Below, piece after piece: positions 1 to 5,259 of a stretch of 5,259 nt of DNA. How positions within the stretch are numbered: position 1 is the stretch's first letter; each line of letters starts with the position of its first letter. Source of the DNA: Akkermansiaceae bacterium (GTDB lineage: Bacteria > Verrucomicrobiota > Verrucomicrobiia > Verrucomicrobiales > Akkermansiaceae); the NCBI GenBank assembly GCA_024233135.1, contig JACKPZ010000059.1, positions 1 to 5,259 of the forward strand, read 5' to 3'. The notes beneath the pieces were generated by a model. The model searched no databases, was not told where the DNA came from, and worked only from the letters and a program-made list of their open reading frames with translations. The translations under genes and the position numbers were made by a program.

Positions 1-175
1 CGGTGCACACACCGCGGTCGCGCGGCACATCGCCGTCCGGATAGGCGAGCGCGACGTAGGCCGGATCGTAGCGGACGGTGACGCCGACCTGTTTGCGCGC
101 GGCCTTCACGATGTCGGCGCCGGTTTCCGCAGCGAGCGTGGAAACGGAGAACAACAGAACGAGAAGAAGACGCAT
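1..175 (-). CDS. DUF1287 family exported protein, N-terminal part (cut by window edge)
   Basis: The first 58 codons of a minus-strand gene are present; the rest lies beyond the left edge. The start is the ATG at 173-175, followed by a short hydrophobic signal peptide (about residues 1-16, ending in LAAE), so the product is probably exported. The mature part reads as an amphipathic helix, then GVTVRYDPAYVALAYP and a PRDRGVCT motif at about residues 51-58. This Tyr-Asp-Pro-x-Tyr, Tyr-Pro-x-Gly-Asp-Val-Pro, Arg-Gly-Val-Cys-Thr pattern is what I know from DUF1287 proteins such as E. coli YijF, whose function is not established. The conserved Cys may be functional, but that is inference. It begins 36 bp after the stop of the DUF1080 gene on the same strand, so the two may share a transcript. 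No clear Shine-Dalgarno sequence precedes it. The family assignment rests on the N-terminus only. Confidence 0.75.
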   Translation of the reverse strand, partial: MRLLLVLLFSVSTLAAETGADIVKAARKQVGVTVRYDPAYVALAYPDGDVPRDRGVCT

Positions 176-211
176 GGAAGTCCGGCGCGGTCTCACGACT
201 GCGCCCACGTT

Positions 212-886
212 TCATTCCTTCGTCAGTTCGACCTTGCGGAACTCGACTTCGGAGCCTTCCGCCTGGAGCGAGATCTTCCCTTCCGTGGCGGTCGATTTGC
301 TGCCGTGGTTCACGAGCTTGCCGTTGACGTGGACGATGACCTCGTCGCCCTTGCACTCGATCTGCATGGTATTCCACTCGCCCACCGGGTTTTCGGCGCC
401 GTCGATGAGGTTGATGATGCGGCGGGCATCACCGCCACCGCCGCCGAACTTCTGGTTCGGGTCCTTGCGCGGGCGGCGTTTCTCCATGTCGGGCACCTCG
501 ATGTTCTCGCCGATGCACCAGAAATCGCCGGCGTCGCCGGATTGCATCTGGACCTCGATGGACTGCGGGAACATGCCACCGAGGACGCGGGGCTTCGAGG
601 TGTGGACGAGCACGCCGCAGTTGCCGGGATCCTTGGAAAACCGGTATTCAACGACGAGTTTGTAGTCCTTGAACGAGTCGTTGGTGATGAGGTGGCCGCG
701 CGGGTCGCCGAGACTGACGAGCTTGCCGTCGCGGACGATGAAACTTTTCGGCAGGTCCGGGTTGTTGTCGGCCTTCGGAACATCGGCGGTCCAACCGGTG
801 AGATCCTTGCCGTTGAAAAGCTGGATCGTTTCGCCGGCGAAGGCGAAGGGGGCGGCAAGGGCGAGAAGAAGCGTCGCGGGTTTCAT
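212..886 (-). CDS. Secreted DUF1080 (3-keto-disaccharide hydrolase-like) protein
   Basis: This 224-residue exported protein has a single DUF1080 domain, a concanavalin/LamG-like beta-sandwich annotated as 3-keto-disaccharide hydrolase and abundant in Verrucomicrobia and Planctomycetes. Residues 1-17 form a signal peptide ending in FAFA, just before the mature GETIQLF. Family landmarks follow in order: LFNGKDLTGW (23-32), a beta-strand stretch FKDYKLVVEYRF (72-83), NCGVLVHT (89-96), SIEVQMQSGDAGDFW (109-123), GEWNTM (169-174), VIVHVNGKLVN (183-193) and GKISLQAEGSEVEFRKV (203-219). A glycine-rich loop (about 148-153) lies in the middle. The ATG at 884-886 was preferred over one 25 codons upstream because the longer version puts an Arg/Cys-rich stretch before the signal peptide and would start inside the intergenic repeat. 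The nearest promoter-like sequence is a weak minus-strand TATGTA at 928-933. The substrate cannot be told from sequence; carbohydrate binding or hydrolysis is family knowledge. Confidence 0.88.
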   Translation of the reverse strand: MKPATLLLALAAPFAFAGETIQLFNGKDLTGWTADVPKADNNPDLPKSFIVRDGKLVSLGDPRGHLITNDSFKDYKLVVEYRFSKDPGNCGVLVHTSKPRVLGGMFPQSIEVQMQSGDAGDFWCIGENIEVPDMEKRRPRKDPNQKFGGGGGDARRIINLIDGAENPVGEWNTMQIECKGDEVIVHVNGKLVNHGSKSTATEGKISLQAEGSEVEFRKVELTKE

Positions 887-940
887 CGTGCGCGGGATAC
901 GCCGCCGGCACGCCGCCTGTTTCACCCTACATAGGAAAAC

Positions 941-1074
941 AGAAACCACGAAAAACACCAAAGTTCACGAAAAGGAAAGAGTCGTAAATCGAGAGGCTCT
1001 CATCCTGTAGGTGATCGCCCCGATCCGGTCTGAGCGACTTCGTTTCGTGCTTTTTCTTGGGTTTCGTGGTTCTC
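941..1074 (-). repeat. Complete copy of a 134-bp dyad-symmetric intergenic repeat
   Basis: The stretch between ftsK and the DUF1080 gene contains an element whose ends are inverted repeats: AGAAACCACGAAA at 941-953 and TTTCGTGGTTCT at 1062-1073. CACGAAA occurs at 947-953 and 966-972, and its complement TTTCGTG at 1043-1049 and 1062-1068. The four boxes are placed exactly symmetrically about 1007.5, with 19 bp between boxes on each arm. Read on the minus strand, bases 959-1074 align without a gap to 5144-5259 (about 89 of 116 identical by hand count). Transcribed from ftsK it could fold into a long imperfect hairpin with a smaller internal one (GATCG-GGG-CGATC, 1013-1025). It begins 19 bp after the ftsK stop. 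It has no open frame of its own that looks coding. Possible roles are terminator, mRNA 3'-end stabiliser, or a non-autonomous mobile repeat; the sequence alone does not decide. Confidence 0.8.
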
Positions 1075-1093
1075 AATTCAGAACTGAGGATCA

Positions 1094-3547
<2,454 letters not shown>

Positions 3548-3604
3548 GGGGGCGGCCGAAGCATCCCCCGCATCCGGGAATCCGGCAAGATTGTTTTCGG
3601 GGGC

Positions 3605-3631
3605 GGAAAAGTCAGGAAAAGTTTAGGAAAA
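3605..3631. promoter_or_regulatory. Three helically phased GGAAAA boxes between ftsK and trpA
   Basis: GGAAAA occurs at 3605-3610, 3615-3620 and 3626-3631 on the plus strand, at steps of 10 and 11 bp. The three copies therefore face the same side of the helix. They sit just upstream of the candidate trpA promoter and 58-84 bp before the ftsK start. The arrangement could be an intrinsically bent A-tract segment or a binding site for a regulator acting on the divergent genes. On the minus strand the same bases contain TAAACT (3620-3625), a weak candidate -10 element for ftsK with no convincing -35 partner. Only the repeat itself is seen; regulation is inferred. Confidence 0.4.
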
Positions 3632-3638
3632 CATCGGG

Positions 3639-3669
3639 TTGGACCTTTCCCGGTCGATGCCCTAGCAAT
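3639..3669 (+). promoter_or_regulatory. Candidate sigma70-type promoter for trpA
   Basis: TTGGAC (3639-3644) resembles a -35 element. It is followed after 18 bp by TAGCAAT (3663-3669), a weak -10 element keeping the TA start. Transcription would begin roughly 25 bp before the trpA ATG, leaving a short leader without a visible Shine-Dalgarno sequence and no room for an attenuator or T-box. The -35 match is 5 of 6 to TTGACA-like consensus positions, but the -10 is poor, so this is a suggestion only. Confidence 0.4.
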
Positions 3670-3701
3670 CCGTCCGGCAGCGAGCCCTGCCGCGACCTTC
3701 C

Positions 3702-4502
3702 ATGTCCGCCCGCATTTCCGACACCTTCGCCACGCTCCGCAGCCAGAACCAGAAGGCCTTTGTCGCCTACATCGCCGCCGGCGATCCGGGTTTCGACAAG
3801 TCCCTGGAAATCATGAAATCCCTCGCCGATCTCGGCGCGGACATCATCGAGCTGGGCCTGCCGTTTTCCGATCCCCTCGCCGACGGCATCGTCAACCAGA
3901 TGGCCGCCGACCGCGCGCTCAAGGCCGGCATGACGACCGCCCGGGTGCTGGAGCTCATCCGCGAGTTTCGGAAGAGCCACGAAACGCCGATCGTCCTCTT
4001 CACCTACCTGAATCCCGTCTTCACCTACGGCTACGAGAAGTTCCACGCCGATGCCGCCGCCGCGGGCGCCGATGGCATTCTCCTGCTCGACCTCCCGCCC
4101 GACGAAGCCGGGATCAATCCCGATCTGGCGGCGGGCACCGGACTCGATCACATCCGCCTGATCGCTCCGACAACTCCGGCCGAGCGCGTTGGCATGCTCG
4201 CCAAAGCCTCGGAAGGATTCATCTACGCGCTCTCGCGCACCGGCGTCACGGGCGCCCATGGCGGCGGCCCGTCGGCCGATATCGCCAAGCAGGTCGCCGC
4301 AATCAAACAACACACTGAAACATCTGTTTGCGTCGGCTTCGGCATCACCACGCCGGAGCAGGCGAAGATGGTTGCCGACGCGGCGGATGGCGTCATCGTC
4401 GGCTCGGCGATCGTCAAACAGGTCGAGCTGCATCCGGACAACCCGGCGCGGGCGGTCGCCGATTTCACAGCCCCGCTCATCGCGGCGGTGAAGGGCGCTT
4501 GA
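3702..4502 (+). CDS. trpA: Tryptophan synthase alpha chain
   Basis: This 266-residue cytoplasmic TIM-barrel enzyme cleaves indole-3-glycerol phosphate to indole and glyceraldehyde 3-phosphate. It channels indole to the TrpB subunit in the last step of tryptophan synthesis. The family signature IELGLPFSDPLADG is present at residues 49-62, with catalytic Glu50 and Asp61. FVAYIAAGDPG (20-30) forms the first strand and loop. Further landmarks are LFTYLNPVFTYGYEKF (98-113), GILLLDLPPDE (125-135), the active-site loop region ALSRTGVTGAHGG, and the phosphate-binding GFGI and GVIVGSAIV segments near the C-terminus. The length matches the family norm of about 260-270. The residue after DG is Ile rather than the commoner Pro, a mild variation. 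The ATG at 3702 is a good start because it begins directly before the N-terminal helix. No trpB or other trp gene is visible upstream (divergent ftsK) or downstream, so its partner is encoded elsewhere or outside the window. Confidence 0.97.
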   Translation: MSARISDTFATLRSQNQKAFVAYIAAGDPGFDKSLEIMKSLADLGADIIELGLPFSDPLADGIVNQMAADRALKAGMTTARVLELIREFRKSHETPIVLFTYLNPVFTYGYEKFHADAAAAGADGILLLDLPPDEAGINPDLAAGTGLDHIRLIAPTTPAERVGMLAKASEGFIYALSRTGVTGAHGGGPSADIAKQVAAIKQHTETSVCVGFGITTPEQAKMVADAADGVIVGSAIVKQVELHPDNPARAVADFTAPLIAAVKGA

Positions 4503-4542
4503 AACCGGTTGCGCCGCGGCGACTTCCGGCTTTGTTGCCCGG

Positions 4543-5127
4543 GTGAAAAAGAAGTTCTACCCGCTGTTCGCGCTGCTTACCTCGTTCCCGCTCGTCTCCT
4601 GCGCGGAGCCGCCGAACGACGGCAAACCCGCCTACGTTTCCGAAGCCCCACTGCCAAAAGGCTGGCCGGAGCCGGGTCCATTCAACGAGGTCCGCAAGAA
4701 GACCTACCCCGCCTACCGTGCGGCCTTCACCAACGGCAAGGGTGAGAACTCCGCATTCTGGACCCTCTTCAAGCACATCAAGCGGAACTCGATCCCGATG
4801 ACCGCACCGGTGGAAATGAAGATGCGCGAGGATGATCAGGGCCTCGAACAAAACTCCATGGCCTTCCTTTACCAAAACGGCAACGTCGGCAGCCCCGGCA
4901 AGGACGGCACCAAAGTGGAGGTCCGCGACGTCCCCGCGGCCACCGTGCTCAGCTACGCCTGGCAGGGGCCGGATTCGAAGGCCAACATCTCCGCCGCCAA
5001 GACCGCGCTGGAAGACGCGCTGGAAAAACAGGGACTCGAAGAAACCGGATTCCGCCTCCTCGGCTACAATGGCCCCGGCACCCCGCGCGCGAAAAAGACC
5101 TGGGAGCCCCAGGCTCTGCTGGAGTAA
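4543..5127 (+). CDS. SOUL-family haem-binding-like lipoprotein
   Basis: This 194-residue protein starts at a GTG (4543) 40 bp after trpA. MKKK, a hydrophobic stretch and the lipobox LVSC place the lipidated Cys at residue 20, so it is probably membrane-anchored outside the cytoplasm. The body matches the SOUL/HBP family: FWTLFKHIKRNSIPMTAPVEM (72-92, including the hallmark MTAPV at 86-90), AFLY (107-110), a VEVRDVPAATVLSYAWQG strand pair (125-142), a helix KTALEDALEKQGL (153-165) and RLLGYNGPGTPR (171-182). SOUL proteins in eukaryotes bind haem or tetrapyrroles. Whether this bacterial lipoprotein does is unknown; no conserved haem-ligand His is evident except His78. The GTG start is supported because it alone gives a complete signal peptide and there is no in-frame ATG before residue 86. 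It may be co-transcribed with trpA, but no functional link is evident. No Shine-Dalgarno sequence is seen. Confidence 0.88.
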   Translation: MKKKFYPLFALLTSFPLVSCAEPPNDGKPAYVSEAPLPKGWPEPGPFNEVRKKTYPAYRAAFTNGKGENSAFWTLFKHIKRNSIPMTAPVEMKMREDDQGLEQNSMAFLYQNGNVGSPGKDGTKVEVRDVPAATVLSYAWQGPDSKANISAAKTALEDALEKQGLEETGFRLLGYNGPGTPRAKKTWEPQALLE

Positions 5128-5143
5128 CTCTGGATTCCGAAAT

Positions 5144-5259
5144 GGAAACCACGAAAGACAGGAAAAAACACGAAAGGAAGGTGATCCAGCGGGATCAGGG
5201 CGGTCGCCAACACGGAGAGAGCCTCGCGGTTTCGAACTCTTTCGTTTTCGTGAACTTTG
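5144..5259 (+). repeat. Second copy of the dyad-symmetric intergenic repeat, cut by window edge
   Basis: It starts 16 bp after the stop of the SOUL lipoprotein gene with GGAAACCACGAAA. CACGAAA lies at 5150-5156 and 5169-5175, and TTTCGTG at 5246-5252: the same 19-bp and long-range spacings as in the copy at 941-1074. All 116 visible bases align without gaps to that copy in reverse orientation. The last 15 bases (TTTTCGTGAACTTTG) and an internal GAGAGCCTC (5217-5225) are identical. About 18 bp of the right end, with the outermost TTTCGTGG box, should lie just past the window. A small internal hairpin, GATCC-AGCG-GGATC (5183-5196), sits near but not at the same place as the internal hairpin of the other copy. 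No coding potential is seen. Role uncertain, as for the other copy. Confidence 0.78.

Noticed and set aside
78..665. A 195-codon plus-strand open frame spanning the DUF1287 start and DUF1080 end
   Set aside because: It crosses two genes with recognisable products on the opposite strand and has no domain-like sequence.
305..934. A 209-codon plus-strand open frame over the DUF1080 gene
   Set aside because: It is the in-register antisense shadow of DUF1080, which has clear family motifs and a signal peptide on the other strand.
941..1074. The repeated CACGAAA boxes as a CRISPR array
   Set aside because: The boxes are 7-9 bp, in inverted orientation and 19 bp apart, with no long direct repeats, unique spacers or cas genes.
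3670..3701. A trp attenuator or leader peptide before trpA
   Set aside because: The leader after the candidate promoter is only about 25-30 bp, with no Trp codons, stem-loops or T-run.
3612..4433. A 273-codon minus-strand open frame over trpA
   Set aside because: It is the in-register antisense shadow of trpA, compositionally skewed and without family motifs.
4503..4542. Palindromes AACCGGTT (4503-4510) and CGCCGCGGCG (4512-4521) between trpA and the lipoprotein gene as a possible terminator or operator
   Set aside because: They are short and expected in GC-rich DNA, have no room for a real stem-loop and no T-run follows.

Overview
This is a GC-rich bacterial window. The codon use, a DUF1080 exported protein, a SOUL-family lipoprotein, gene starts without clear Shine-Dalgarno sequences and CACGAAA-type intergenic repeats together suggest a Verrucomicrobia-type genome (Verrucomicrobiales/Luteolibacter-like). 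That placement is an inference from memory of gene content, not from a search.

Layout. The left two thirds are read on the minus strand. From the centre leftwards they hold ftsK (1094-3547), a 134-bp intergenic repeat (941-1074), a secreted DUF1080 protein (212-886) and the 5' end of a DUF1287 gene that runs off the left edge (1-175). The right third is read on the plus strand: trpA (3702-4502), then a SOUL haem-binding-like lipoprotein (4543-5127), then a second, edge-truncated copy of the same repeat (5144-5259). A 154-bp divergent intergenic region (3548-3701) separates ftsK from trpA. It carries a candidate trpA promoter and three GGAAAA boxes spaced about one helical turn apart.

Function. 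The protein-coding genes are ordinary: chromosome segregation at the septum (FtsK), the indole-forming half of tryptophan synthase (TrpA) and three exported proteins of poorly known role. They do not form one pathway. trpA and the lipoprotein gene are 40 bp apart and DUF1080 and DUF1287 are 36 bp apart, so each pair could be co-transcribed.

The most interesting item is the intergenic repeat. The two copies align without gaps over 116 bp at about 77% identity (hand count). The complete copy has four CACGAAA/TTTCGTG boxes placed exactly symmetrically about its centre. Both copies lie 16-19 bp after a stop codon, in the same orientation relative to the gene they follow. This looks like a dispersed, structured intergenic element (a REP/MITE-like element, a terminator or RNA 3' element). 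No complete novel gene system is visible.
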